From assembly GCA_965230415.1 (NCBI GenBank), contig CBDDKZ010000005.1, positions 4,774,001 through 4,838,000 on the forward strand: DNA of 64,000 nt. Reading direction: 5' to 3'. Source of the stretch: CBDDKZ01 sp965230415. GTDB taxonomy: Bacteria > Bacteroidota > Bacteroidia > Cytophagales > JAAEPT01. Within the stretch, counting starts at the first letter, position 1. Each line of letters starts with the position of its first letter. This document shows positions 6,553-15,727 of the stretch, piece by piece. The notes below the pieces were generated by a model. That model was given only the letters and a program-made list of their open reading frames with translations. It was not told the origin of the DNA and did no database searches. A program made the translations under genes and the position numbers.

Positions 6553-9324
6553 TCAGCCCGTATTTCTCATGGCTCCTGAAAGCGCATTGATTGTTAACAG
6601 TAACTCTACCTGTAGCGCGTCAAAGCGTTCGCTGTTGCTACCCTTTAAGCTTCTCCATTCTTTCAAAATGGCGACCTGCTTTTCGTGTAGCGATTTCATT
6701 AATGACCCTCTCAATTCATTGGAGTAATAATGGTTAACACGTCGTTCACTGATAGGTCGTCCTATCAGGTTGGTCATATGGTCTTTTACCAATGAAAGTT
6801 CTTTGGTAAAAAGGTCTCCGAATTTCTTTTTGAGCTCCTGATCTGCTACCAGGTCCATGTATAAGGCAAATATTCCTTCATCGGTAGCTGCTAAGCTCGT
6901 ATCGATATTGGTAAAGACATAACGGATGAGTGTATCTGTTTTAAGTGCTTTTTTTAAAGCTTCGTAAGCCTCCGGGTTTTCCGATTGTAATTCAGCCAAG
7001 GCACTGCCCACGCCATACCAACTGGTCATGTGCACCCGTGTCTGACTCCAGGAGAATACCCAGGGAATGGCACGTAAATCACTCAGGGTATTCATGCCTG
7101 TTCGTTTAGCCGGTCTGGACCCGATTTTGCTGTTTTCTATTGCATCTATCGGGGTTGCCTGCCTGAAAAACGGTATAAAACCTTCCTGTTGCATCATGGC
7201 TTCGTAATGCGCCTTGGAGCGGTTTGCCAGCCATTCGAGTGTATCGGCAAGCGGATGGAAGTGCCTTTCCGAGGCACGATCCTGGAGGTATTTGCTCAGA
7301 GTGTTGGCAGCCAACAATTCCAGGTTGAAGGCGGCATTTACAACGTTGGCATATTTTTGTGCGATGGTCTCCCCTTGCTCTGTGAGTCGCAGGTCTCCGT
7401 CTGGTGCACCATAGGCCATTGCTTTGATAAAGTAATGTGTCGGACCCGCTCCCCTGCTTATCGACCCTCCTTTGCCGTGGAAGAAGCGGATCTTCACACC
7501 AAATTGTTCACCCAGCTGCGCCAATTTGTATTGCGACTTGTAGAGGTTCCATTGACTGGCCATAATGCCTCCGTCTTTATTACTATCGCTGTAACCCACC
7601 ATAATTTGTTGTACCGGCTGTTTTTGCTGGTCACGCTTTTGTAAGTGAGCCAGCGTACGTTTTGTAATGGGGTGCGCCAAAAACTGTTCCATGATCTCCG
7701 TACCGTTTTCAAGGTCTTCGATGGTTTCCAGAAGTGGAACAACGGGTACTTGAGAAACCATTCCTTCATCGGAAATAAAGGTCAAGCCTGTTTCCCTGGC
7801 CAGGAGGTAAACAACCAAAAGGTCGGACAGGGAGCGTGTCATACTCACAATGAATGAGCCGATGCAATTGAAGCTGTATTTTTTGGTGTGATCCGCTATG
7901 GTACGAAAACATGCTAAGACGGCAGTAGCCTGAGGTCCCAATTTCGCATCGCTATGGGTAAATGGGCGGGCGGAGCTTAATTCCCGGTTTAGAAATTCCA
8001 CGCGTTTTTCTTCCGACCACTCGCTGAAATTGGTGTCGGTCATTTGAGCTGCCTCCAACAATTGCTCTACGGCTTTGTCATGAAAGTCACTGTTCTGGCG
8101 TATGTCTAAAGCCGCAAGGTGGAAGCCAAAGGCATCGACAATACGAATAACAGTGGTAATATCGTTATAAGCGATCGTTTTGGCACCGTAATCCACCAAA
8201 GCGCGCTGTAGTAATTGCAGGTCTTCTTTCAACTGCGAGGAATAAACGTACGAACCGGCCTGTTCGGCAAGTCGTGTGGCATGTCCGCGAGCAGTTTCTA
8301 CCGGTAGTTTGTATAAAATGAGGTTCACAAATTGACGAAAGACCTCGCCTTTGTTTCTTTCCATAGCTTCCTCAGCTCTTTCACCCAGTTCTTCCGTCAT
8401 TTCTGCCACTCGGCTTTGAAGTTCCTGAGTCGCTTCATGAAGTTCTAAACTGAAACTAATGCGTTTAACCAAACGAATGAGTTTTCTGCGCAGCACCACA
8501 AAAGCACTTAAACGAAGTTGTTTCAGTGTATGAGCCGTGAGTTCTGCGGTTACGAGCGGGTGTCCGTCGCGGTCGCCTCCTACCCAGTCTCCGAAAGTAA
8601 TCTTCGGAAAATCATGGTCAATCGCGATTTCTTCAGCACTTAAGCCCACATATTCGGCCGCCTGCAGCATGCGGCGATCCAAAATGGGCAGCACCTCCGG
8701 AAAAACATTGACGAGGTAGTGCAAAATATTCCTTAGTTCGTCTTCAACATGAGGCTTCTCCAGGTAGATTTCTCCGGTTTTCCACAGTCGAAATAGTGTT
8801 TGCTCAATGTTTTTATCTATGTGAATGATTTCTGCATGTGTGAACATGGTATTCTCACGTTCCAGCATGAGCAGGTATAATGCCCGGTAATGTTCCAATA
8901 CCGTTGCTCGTTTAGCTTCGGTGGGATGGGCTGTGAGCACCGGTTCGATAGCAATTTCTGGTAAGGCTTCCAGGATTTCCTTTTTACTGATGCCCTGATC
9001 GATGAGGTCTTTGAAGTTTTTGGCCCAAAGCCCGTTCACGTTTTCCAGTGATTCGTTTTCCAACTGGCGACGATTTTGTACCGCTCCATTAATTTCAACC
9101 ATATTTACCAACTGAAATATTAAAGAATAGAGCTGAACATGCTTTGGTGTTATCTGCATTACCTCTGGCTGTTTGTCACTAATCCAGGGGATGTCGGCAG
9201 CAATAGCCGTTTCACCATTTTTTTCCAGTACTGACTTCAAACGTTGGAGCAAAAATTCCAGGTCTACATAAGGTTTTCCCAGTTTAGATTTGACTTGATC
9301 GAAAGTTTCTTTAAGCGTTGCCAT
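6553..9324 (-). CDS. ppc: Phosphoenolpyruvate carboxylase
   Basis: A 923-residue cytoplasmic enzyme that carboxylates PEP to oxaloacetate, refilling the TCA cycle. Diagnostic blocks are all present: VLTAHPTEAKR with the catalytic His133, GDWVGGDRDGHP, VGYSDSNKDGG, FFHGKGGSISRG, RAIPWVFSWSQTR, and the invariant C-terminal MRNTG. The length is normal for the family. The ATG at 9324 gives a natural start (MATLKETFD). It lies downstream of sdhCAB on the same strand (62 bp after sdhB). This arrangement suits a PEP to oxaloacetate to succinate route as well as ordinary anaplerosis. No unusual residues noticed. Confidence 0.97.
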   Translation of the reverse strand: MATLKETFDQVKSKLGKPYVDLEFLLQRLKSVLEKNGETAIAADIPWISDKQPEVMQITPKHVQLYSLIFQLVNMVEINGAVQNRRQLENESLENVNGLWAKNFKDLIDQGISKKEILEALPEIAIEPVLTAHPTEAKRATVLEHYRALYLLMLERENTMFTHAEIIHIDKNIEQTLFRLWKTGEIYLEKPHVEDELRNILHYLVNVFPEVLPILDRRMLQAAEYVGLSAEEIAIDHDFPKITFGDWVGGDRDGHPLVTAELTAHTLKQLRLSAFVVLRRKLIRLVKRISFSLELHEATQELQSRVAEMTEELGERAEEAMERNKGEVFRQFVNLILYKLPVETARGHATRLAEQAGSYVYSSQLKEDLQLLQRALVDYGAKTIAYNDITTVIRIVDAFGFHLAALDIRQNSDFHDKAVEQLLEAAQMTDTNFSEWSEEKRVEFLNRELSSARPFTHSDAKLGPQATAVLACFRTIADHTKKYSFNCIGSFIVSMTRSLSDLLVVYLLARETGLTFISDEGMVSQVPVVPLLETIEDLENGTEIMEQFLAHPITKRTLAHLQKRDQQKQPVQQIMVGYSDSNKDGGIMASQWNLYKSQYKLAQLGEQFGVKIRFFHGKGGSISRGAGPTHYFIKAMAYGAPDGDLRLTEQGETIAQKYANVVNAAFNLELLAANTLSKYLQDRASERHFHPLADTLEWLANRSKAHYEAMMQQEGFIPFFRQATPIDAIENSKIGSRPAKRTGMNTLSDLRAIPWVFSWSQTRVHMTSWYGVGSALAELQSENPEAYEALKKALKTDTLIRYVFTNIDTSLAATDEGIFALYMDLVADQELKKKFGDLFTKELSLVKDHMTNLIGRPISERRVNHYYSNELRGSLMKSLHEKQVAILKEWRSLKGSNSERFDALQVELLLTINALSGAMRNTG

Positions 9325-9385
9325 TATTAGATTTGAGTATTTCGAGTGTAATTTTAAATGTTTTTAACTTTATTAGAGTAGGATT

Positions 9386-10129
9386 TTAGCCTAGAAGTAG
9401 TGCTCGTAAGTAGCGATTGTGCATTTCGGCAATATTGTTTATGGAGATACCTTCCGGGCATTCCACTTCACATGCCCCTGTAAAGGAACAAGCGCCAAAT
9501 CCTTCGTTTTTCATTTGATCCAGCATACTTTTAACCCGCTTATGCTGTTCAGGTTTTCCTTGCGGCAGACTGTTTAAATGATTGATTTTTGCTGCTGTAA
9601 ATAAAGATGCCGAAGCGTTTTTACACGTTGCGACACAAGCTCCGCAACCAATGCAAGCCGCAGCGTCCATGGCTTTATCTGCATCTTCTTTGGGAACGAG
9701 TATGGCATTGGCTTCCGGTGCCGTACCCGTTTTGGCGGAGATGTAGGCCCCTTCTACCATGATGCGGTCAAAGGCAGAGCGGTCTACTATCAGGTCTTTA
9801 ACAATAGGAAAAGCCTTTGCACGCCAGGGTTCCACGGTAATGCTTGCTCCATCACTAAAGCTACGCATATGTAGCTGACAGGTAGTCATATGCTCATGTG
9901 GGCCATGTGCCCGTCCATTGATGAATACACCACATTGCCCGCATATACCTTCCCGGCAATCGTGTTCGAAAGCAATAACCTCCTCCCCTTTTTTTACCAG
10001 ACTTTCGTTCAGAAAATCCAGTGCTTCCAGGAAGGACATGTCTTCCGTCAATCCGTCTACGACATATTCCCGGAGTTGTCCTTCGTCATCAGGACCGTCT
10101 TGTCGCCATATTTTGAAGTTTACTTTCAT
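9386..10129 (-). CDS. sdhB: Succinate dehydrogenase/fumarate reductase iron-sulfur subunit
   Basis: A 247-residue electron-transfer subunit carrying three clusters. The [2Fe-2S] ligands are Cys58, Cys63, Cys66 and Cys84 (CREGICGQC...C), the [4Fe-4S] motif is CIGCGACVATC, and the third motif is CSFTGACEVECPEG for the [3Fe-4S] site. It passes electrons between the FAD subunit and the membrane cytochrome b. The start codon overlaps the sdhA stop by one base (TAATG), which indicates translational coupling. Gene order C-A-B and sequence type fit the di-heme b558-type enzymes common in Bacteroidota. Sequence alone does not decide between succinate oxidation and fumarate reduction. Confidence 0.96.
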   Translation of the reverse strand: MKVNFKIWRQDGPDDEGQLREYVVDGLTEDMSFLEALDFLNESLVKKGEEVIAFEHDCREGICGQCGVFINGRAHGPHEHMTTCQLHMRSFSDGASITVEPWRAKAFPIVKDLIVDRSAFDRIMVEGAYISAKTGTAPEANAILVPKEDADKAMDAAACIGCGACVATCKNASASLFTAAKINHLNSLPQGKPEQHKRVKSMLDQMKNEGFGACSFTGACEVECPEGISINNIAEMHNRYLRALLLG

Positions 10130-12039
10130 TATTTATAACTTCTTACAACAGGTTCTACAAATTCGAAATGGATGGGTTCTTTGTGCAGCGTAAATGCACC
10201 TTTATTGTACGCATAGGCAGATACGTAGGTATACTCATTATCGCGACGGAGGGCCTCTCCTTCGCTGGTCTGGTATTCTTCGCGAAAGTGTGCGCCACAG
10301 GATTCCTCACGTTCTAAAGCATCGGTACACATGAGCAAGCCCAGTTCCATAAAATCGGCCAAACGGTAGGCTTTTTCCAACTCGGTATTTAAACCATCAG
10401 CGCTACCCGTTATGCTTACTTCTTGCCAAAATTGGTCTTTAAGTGTTTTCAGTTGCTCCAACGCATTTTCCAAACCACTTTTATGGCGACTCATGGCACA
10501 TTCCTGCCACATAATTTTACCTAAGGCCCGGTGAAAATGGTCGACCGTTTCACTGCCTTTGATGGCCATCAGCGCATCGATATGCTGTTTAACTTCCTGC
10601 ATGCTTTCGTTAAAGGCGGGATGTGCTGTGGTGATAGACTCTTCTTTCAGGGCCTTTACCAGGTAATTATTAATGGTATTAGGTAATATGAAGTAGCCAT
10701 CTACCGAGGCCTGTAGTAATGAGTTAGCTCCCAGGCGATTGGCGCCATGGTCGGAGAAGTTACATTCCCCAACGGCATAGAGTCCTTCCAGGGTGGTCAT
10801 TAATTCGTAATCTACCCACAGGCCTCCCATGGAAAAGTGTGCGGCCGGAGATATCTCCATCGGAGCTTTATACGCATTGATGCCGGTAATTTTTTCATAC
10901 ATGCGAAAAAGGTTACCGTAGCGGTCTTTGATGGTGTCGATACCAAATTTTTCGATGGCATGTTTGAAGTCCAGGTAAACGGCATTTTTCAATCGCCCTA
11001 CTCCATGGCCGGCGTCTATACGTTCTTTGGCAGCACGGGAAGCAATATCTCTTGGCGCCAGGTTTCCAAACGAGGGGTACCTTCTTTCCAGGTAATAGTC
11101 CCGGTCTTCTTCGGGAATCTCACCCGCGGGCCGTTCATCTCCTTTTTTTAGTGGCACCCATATACGTCCGTCGTTTCTTAGCGATTCAGACATCAGGGTT
11201 AGTTTAGACTGCGACTCGCTGGTTTGCGGTAGCGCTGTTGGATGTATTTGGGTAAAGCTGGGCGCTGCAAAATAGGCGCCCTTTTTATGTGCCTTCCAGA
11301 TGGCACTACCATTACACCCGATTGCCAAAGTCGATAATCGAAATACCCGTGAGTACCCTCCTGTAGCTAATACCACAGCATCGGCGGCGAATGGCTTGAG
11401 TGCTCCGGTTTGCAGATCGCGGGCAATGATTCCTTTAGCCTGATCGTTTATCACTACCACATCCATCATCTCATGGCGGGTGAACATGCTTACCTTTTTG
11501 GCCCGGATCATCTTGTTTAATTGAGCGTAAGATGCCAGGAGTAGTTGTTGGCCTGTTTGACCTCTTGCATAGAAGGTTCTTTGTACTTGTACACCTCCAA
11601 AACTTCGATTGACCAGCACGCCCCCATATTCACGCGCAAAAGGCACGCCTTGCTGTACAAAATGATCGATAAGTGGCGCCGATAGCTCTGCCAGACGGTA
11701 AACGTTGGCTTCTCGCGCACGAAAATCCCCTCCTTTTAAGGTGTCATAAAACATGCGCCAAACACTATCGCCATCGTGTTGGTAGTTTTTGGCGGCATTT
11801 ATTCCTCCCTGTGCAGCAACAGAATGGGCTCTCCTGGGGCTGTCCTGGTAACAAAAGCACTTGACATCGTAACCCAGTTCAGCCAGGGTCGACGCAGCAC
11901 CGGCACCGGCGAGGCCTGCTCCCACCACAATTACGCTCAGCTTCTTTTTGTTGGCCGGGTTAATCAATTGCGCTTTTGCCTGGTAGTTACTCCACTTATC
12001 CTGTAATCTTCCTTCCGGTATTTTACTGTCTAAAACCAT
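10129..12039 (-). CDS. sdhA: Succinate dehydrogenase/fumarate reductase flavoprotein subunit
   Basis: A 636-residue FAD subunit with the active site for succinate/fumarate. The dinucleotide-binding motif VVGAGLAGAGAA is near residue 40. The covalent-FAD region is RRAHSVAAQGGINAA, with the His expected to bind FAD. Substrate-side blocks include YARGQTGQQLLLASY, QIHPTALPQ and HFSMGGLWVDYE, and GECNFSDHGANRLGANSLLQA closes the FAD domain. Length is normal. It sits 7 bp after sdhC and couples to sdhB, so the three form one operon transcribed leftward. The dicarboxylate transporter about 1.7 kb away would supply or export its substrates. Confidence 0.97.
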   Translation of the reverse strand: MVLDSKIPEGRLQDKWSNYQAKAQLINPANKKKLSVIVVGAGLAGAGAASTLAELGYDVKCFCYQDSPRRAHSVAAQGGINAAKNYQHDGDSVWRMFYDTLKGGDFRAREANVYRLAELSAPLIDHFVQQGVPFAREYGGVLVNRSFGGVQVQRTFYARGQTGQQLLLASYAQLNKMIRAKKVSMFTRHEMMDVVVINDQAKGIIARDLQTGALKPFAADAVVLATGGYSRVFRLSTLAIGCNGSAIWKAHKKGAYFAAPSFTQIHPTALPQTSESQSKLTLMSESLRNDGRIWVPLKKGDERPAGEIPEEDRDYYLERRYPSFGNLAPRDIASRAAKERIDAGHGVGRLKNAVYLDFKHAIEKFGIDTIKDRYGNLFRMYEKITGINAYKAPMEISPAAHFSMGGLWVDYELMTTLEGLYAVGECNFSDHGANRLGANSLLQASVDGYFILPNTINNYLVKALKEESITTAHPAFNESMQEVKQHIDALMAIKGSETVDHFHRALGKIMWQECAMSRHKSGLENALEQLKTLKDQFWQEVSITGSADGLNTELEKAYRLADFMELGLLMCTDALEREESCGAHFREEYQTSEGEALRRDNEYTYVSAYAYNKGAFTLHKEPIHFEFVEPVVRSYK

Positions 12040-12046
12040 TTTGCAA

Positions 12047-12709
12047 TCATTTGAAATACATGATGATGGGTACTATACCAAAGCCAATAGTCATGATCAA
12101 AGCAAACACGAGGGATGCTTTTTCCATAAATTGTAGTATGCTTTTGTGATAGACTCCCAATGATTTAAGCGCACTCTTTAGTCCGTGGTAAAGGTGGTAA
12201 CCTAATGGGATCATCATAAGTGAGTAAAAAATAGCATAGTAAATATTGTCGAAAAGAACGGCAGCAAGGAGGTAGAGGTCTTTGTTACCATAAATATCGT
12301 CTGGTACTGCATCGCCGATTCCCAATTTTGCCCGCGCCCAGAAATTAGCCAGGTGAATAACTATAAATAATAAGATAAGACTTCCCAGGAGTCCCATCTG
12401 CTGGGAAGCCCATGAGCTATTTTTTTTATTATCCTTTACAGTATAGTTTCCTCCCCTGGCAGCTTTGTTTTTAATAGTAAGTAACAACGCATAAATAATA
12501 TGTGCTGCGATAGATGCATAAAGCAAAAAAGCAACCACTTTGATAATAGGATTGTTTGATAGCAAAGCACCGTAAGCATTATACATTTTACTGGCAGTCG
12601 CGGGAGGCCATAGTAGCATGAGGTTGGCAGAAAGATGCGCAACTAGAAAAACACATAAGAAAAGCCCCGTGGCACCGACAATATATTTTCTAATTATGAT
12701 CAAATTCAT
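12047..12709 (-). CDS. sdhC: Succinate dehydrogenase cytochrome b subunit (b558 type)
   Basis: A 220-residue integral membrane protein with about five hydrophobic helices, starting MNLIIIRKYIVGATGLFLC. His residues in helices (VAHLSANL, AAHIIYALL, VIHLANFW, GYHLYHGLKSA) are candidate axial ligands for two hemes. The GYHLYHGLKSALKSLG block is characteristic of the single-anchor b558 family, which needs no SdhD. It is the first gene of the sdhCAB operon. About 240 bp of non-coding DNA upstream are shared with a divergent gene; I found no exact TAnnTTTG box there. Confidence 0.93.
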   Translation of the reverse strand: MNLIIIRKYIVGATGLFLCVFLVAHLSANLMLLWPPATASKMYNAYGALLSNNPIIKVVAFLLYASIAAHIIYALLLTIKNKAARGGNYTVKDNKKNSSWASQQMGLLGSLILLFIVIHLANFWARAKLGIGDAVPDDIYGNKDLYLLAAVLFDNIYYAIFYSLMMIPLGYHLYHGLKSALKSLGVYHKSILQFMEKASLVFALIMTIGFGIVPIIMYFK

Positions 12710-12970
12710 GATTGCAATTAGGCGGAAACAATACGCCTGATTTCTGACATAAGTTAGTGTAATATATGACTTTGTGCAAGCAATTTTCCCAGGTTAAATT
12801 GAGGTTATTTAAGTGTTATTTAGATGTTATTTTTTACTTAAATTGTTCTTAACAAACCTTCGTGTCGTGCCTTTTTAGGGTTTATAGTATCAATCTGTTT
12901 TTTATCAGGGAAAATTCTGACTTATCGAAGCTTTTGTAAAAAGCAGATAATGGACTTTTGCGTGTCATTT

Positions 12971-13714
12971 ATGAAGTATCATTTGCAAGTGAAAAATTAC
13001 TATAAGGCCTTGTTATTTTGCATGTTTATCTCCTGTAAGTTGACGGCGTATGCACAGGAAAAACGCCTGACTTATCAACCGGTACTCTGGTCTTCAGTTC
13101 ATTTGAGCTATAACTTAAAGAATGATTGGAATACTACAGTTATTCTTCAGGATCGTCATTTTTTGAATACAGCGCGACTTGTACAATCATTAGCAATAGC
13201 CACCGTATCAAAAGAAGTTACGAGCGATATCGTGCTGGGGCAGGGCTTTTTGTGGTTTAACTTCCATAGACCCGACGAGTCGGGCGATTTTTACCACCGT
13301 CCGGAATACCGTCCCTTTCAATACATCAAAGCAAAAAGAGCGCAGCATCGATGGAGTCTTTTAAGCCGGTTTCAGCTGGAAGAACGTTGGATTCATAAAG
13401 AAAACAAAGACGGTTTGCAAAACGGGTATCGCTATTTATGGCGTTTTCGTTATTTATGGAAGTTCTCCTACCAAATAATACAGTTTAAGCATGCCAATTA
13501 CCTGGCAGTTGCTTTGAGCGAGGAGCCATTTTTGAATGCCGGTAAAACGGTAGTGTCCATTTTTGAACAGAATCGCTTGTCGGGAAGCTTTATTTACAAG
13601 ATCAAGCGCTGGAAAATAACATTAGGGTATATGCAATGGCTATTTCATTCGGGCAATGGCGCATTTGACATCCGAAATAGCTTACAAATTGGCCTTAACT
13701 ATAAGGTACACTAA
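12971..13714 (+). CDS. DUF2490-like outer-membrane beta-barrel protein
   Basis: A 247-residue exported protein. Starting at the ATG at 12971 gives a leader MKYHLQVKNYYKALLF... ending TAYAQ; an in-frame ATG at 12950 would lengthen it by seven residues. The rest is a run of alternating amphipathic strands rich in Trp/Tyr/Arg (SSVHLSYNL, SRFQLEERWIHK, YLWRFRYLWKF, NSLQIGLNY) ending in an aromatic-rich strand, as in small outer-membrane barrels. The pattern, with an LEERW-type motif and a closing YMQWLF...IRNSLQIGLNY, matches DUF2490 proteins. Function unknown. Transcribed divergently from sdhC, with a 66-bp gap to the convergent transporter gene downstream. Confidence 0.7.
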   Translation: MKYHLQVKNYYKALLFCMFISCKLTAYAQEKRLTYQPVLWSSVHLSYNLKNDWNTTVILQDRHFLNTARLVQSLAIATVSKEVTSDIVLGQGFLWFNFHRPDESGDFYHRPEYRPFQYIKAKRAQHRWSLLSRFQLEERWIHKENKDGLQNGYRYLWRFRYLWKFSYQIIQFKHANYLAVALSEEPFLNAGKTVVSIFEQNRLSGSFIYKIKRWKITLGYMQWLFHSGNGAFDIRNSLQIGLNYKVH

Positions 13715-13784
13715 CTTTTATGCCAGGTAGGAACTAGCACACGCTTGAAATAGCATGCCGAAAAATTTGTCAGAAAGCATTGAA

Positions 13785-15176
13785 CTAGTAGATTAGAAAG
13801 ACCAGCGCTAAAATAGCTACAATACCTACAATGGCAATAATGGCACCTAACAATCGAAATTCCTTAATTTCTATATCACCTGTTGAATAGACGATGGAAT
13901 TTGGAGGTGTGGAAATTGGCAGAAACATAGCCGTTGAACAGCATAGGCCTATCACCAAACTCGATTCTATCGGGTAAGAAGAAAGCAGTGCCGAAGCGAT
14001 CGGTATTAATATACCGGCTGCAGCGGTATTACTCATTAAATTAGAGGTTATTGAAGTGATTATTCCCATTACAAAGAGTAGAATTAGAATGGAGTTCATT
14101 TGGGGAACCACTGTTATCAAAAGATCTACCAATTTGGTATTCCGAATAATGTCACCCAAAATTAACCCTCCTACAATTAAGATCAGCGTGTCCCAGGGCA
14201 TCTTCCTGATGTCTTTTGCATTGAGAATACCCGATATGGTCAGCGAAACGATAGGCAAAAAGGCGATCACGGATACCGGTATTCCATGAATCCCTGATGT
14301 TGTCCAAAGTAATACCGTAGTACCGAATGTGATTGAAACCACACGAAATGCAAAAGAACGCTTTTCTACCGTAATGTCTTTGGGAAATTCCAACACAGTC
14401 TTGTTAGAAGGGAATGTGCGTAGTAATACCAACCAGGATAAAAGGGTGAGAAAAATGCTTAAAGGAACTCCGATGATCATCCAGTCAAAAAAGGTAAAAT
14501 CGATACCGCTTTCAGACATATTACCTACTGCTATGGCGTTTGGTGCCGATCCGATAATGGTACCCATGCCGCATACCGTGGCGCTCGCTGCAATTCCCAA
14601 GAGCAATGCCTTGCGAAAGGGGTCGTTTTTGTCCAGTTGACTAAGCACCGGTTGAATTACAGAAAGCATCATTACCGCTGTAGCAGTATTTGAAATAAAC
14701 ATACTCAAGAGACCGGTGGTGAGCATGATGCCGAGTAAAATAAACGCGGGTTTGGTACCAAAGCGGGAGATTACCAGTTGAGAGAAGTATTGATCGAAGG
14801 ACGTTTTGTGGGCGCCTTCTGCTAACATAAATCCGCCTAAGAATAACCACATGACACTACCCGACCATTGACTCACATAAATCTGCCAATCGGGATTCAC
14901 GGTATAAGGGTGCCAGTCGTCTAGGAAGTATATGGAGTAACCCATGATTAAAAAACTCACAGCGAAGACAGGGATAGCCTCTGTGATCCAGAGCAACGCG
15001 GCGATTAAAAGGATGCACAGTCCTCTTGCCTGACTTTCGTGCTCGTCAAAATTAAAGACATACCTGCTGATTAAATAAGAAATCAAGAGTGAAGAAATAA
15101 ATAGAATGAGCTTTCGCTTTGTGGGCCAATTTCTTTGAACATAGTGACCGAGTGCGGCAATCCTTGAATCGTTCAT
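13785..15176 (-). CDS. SLC13/DASS family dicarboxylate:sodium symporter
   Basis: A 463-residue inner-membrane protein with 11 or so helices. It carries both SNT signatures of the divalent anion:Na+ symporter family, FISNTATAVMML and SNLMSNTAAAGIL. It also has the PISTPPNSIVYSTG block and GxAPNAIAVG (GSAPNAIAVG), which shape the substrate and sodium sites. Likely substrates are succinate, fumarate or malate. Proximity to sdhCAB and ppc favours C4-dicarboxylates, but sulfate or citrate members exist. On the minus strand an upstream TAATTTTG (15260-15267) could be its -7 box, although no -33 element is evident. Confidence 0.9.
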   Translation of the reverse strand: MNDSRIAALGHYVQRNWPTKRKLILFISSLLISYLISRYVFNFDEHESQARGLCILLIAALLWITEAIPVFAVSFLIMGYSIYFLDDWHPYTVNPDWQIYVSQWSGSVMWLFLGGFMLAEGAHKTSFDQYFSQLVISRFGTKPAFILLGIMLTTGLLSMFISNTATAVMMLSVIQPVLSQLDKNDPFRKALLLGIAASATVCGMGTIIGSAPNAIAVGNMSESGIDFTFFDWMIIGVPLSIFLTLLSWLVLLRTFPSNKTVLEFPKDITVEKRSFAFRVVSITFGTTVLLWTTSGIHGIPVSVIAFLPIVSLTISGILNAKDIRKMPWDTLILIVGGLILGDIIRNTKLVDLLITVVPQMNSILILLFVMGIITSITSNLMSNTAAAGILIPIASALLSSYPIESSLVIGLCCSTAMFLPISTPPNSIVYSTGDIEIKEFRLLGAIIAIVGIVAILALVFLIY

Positions 15177-15604
15177 GGTTTTCGATTAATTGTAATTTCA
15201 ATAACAAAAGAATTCTGTTGTCTAAATAATCGGTACTAATGTGTTTTAATACGGTAGCTCAAAATTAAAATTCATCTTTAGTTTAATTCCATTTACCGCT
15301 GCTAATATTGGCAATTTTAACAACACTTCATAGCATAAGATTACTTACAAATTTATTGATGACAATTGGTGTTGTTCATTCTTATTTTGCTGCGAAAGTA
15401 GAACCGGACGGAGGCTTTCAAAATGACCTTTTCCATTGGAGTTTGTGATTATTGTCAGGTGTTATTTTTTGGAACAATTGATGCCTGTTAAAAAGCATTC
15501 ATATCAAAGATTTGCCATTGGCCTCATTTGCCCCTGAGGTTTTTTAGTTGTTGCAAAAGCGAGCGATTTTCCTTTTTTATTAACAATTCGAAAAACTTAA
15601 TTTT
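15177..15604. other. Intergenic stretch without a recognisable gene
   Basis: About 430 bp upstream of the transporter hold its likely promoter and nothing else I can support. A weak CCTCA/TGAGG hairpin followed by six T (15522-15545) points along the + strand but has no gene to terminate. Confidence 0.5.
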
Positions 15605-15606
15605 TA

Positions 15607-15645
15607 AAAAGGGCTGTCTCAAAGCAATAGAGACAGCCTTTTGAG
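15607..15645 (-). terminator. Bidirectional intrinsic terminator
   Basis: GGCTGTCTC (15612-15620) pairs perfectly with GAGACAGCC (15630-15638) around a nine-base loop, with A-tract and T-tract flanks. Its best T-run is on the minus strand, where it would end the aminotransferase/monooxygenase transcript. Confidence 0.8.
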
Positions 15646-15727
15646 TGAGGTCTTTTATGGCTAAATACCCTGTTTTGTCAGGAGCGCATCCCTCCTTTTC
15701 AATTGTAAGCTTGGATTGTCTGACTGC

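Noticed and set aside
15522..15545. CCTCA/TGAGG hairpin with six T as a terminator.
   Set aside because: It points along the + strand where no gene ends, and the stem has only five pairs.
15607..15645. GGGCTGTCTC inverted repeat as a possible insertion sequence end.
   Set aside because: A compact hairpin with T-tract just past a gene end is explained by a terminator. No transposase fragment or second copy is nearby.
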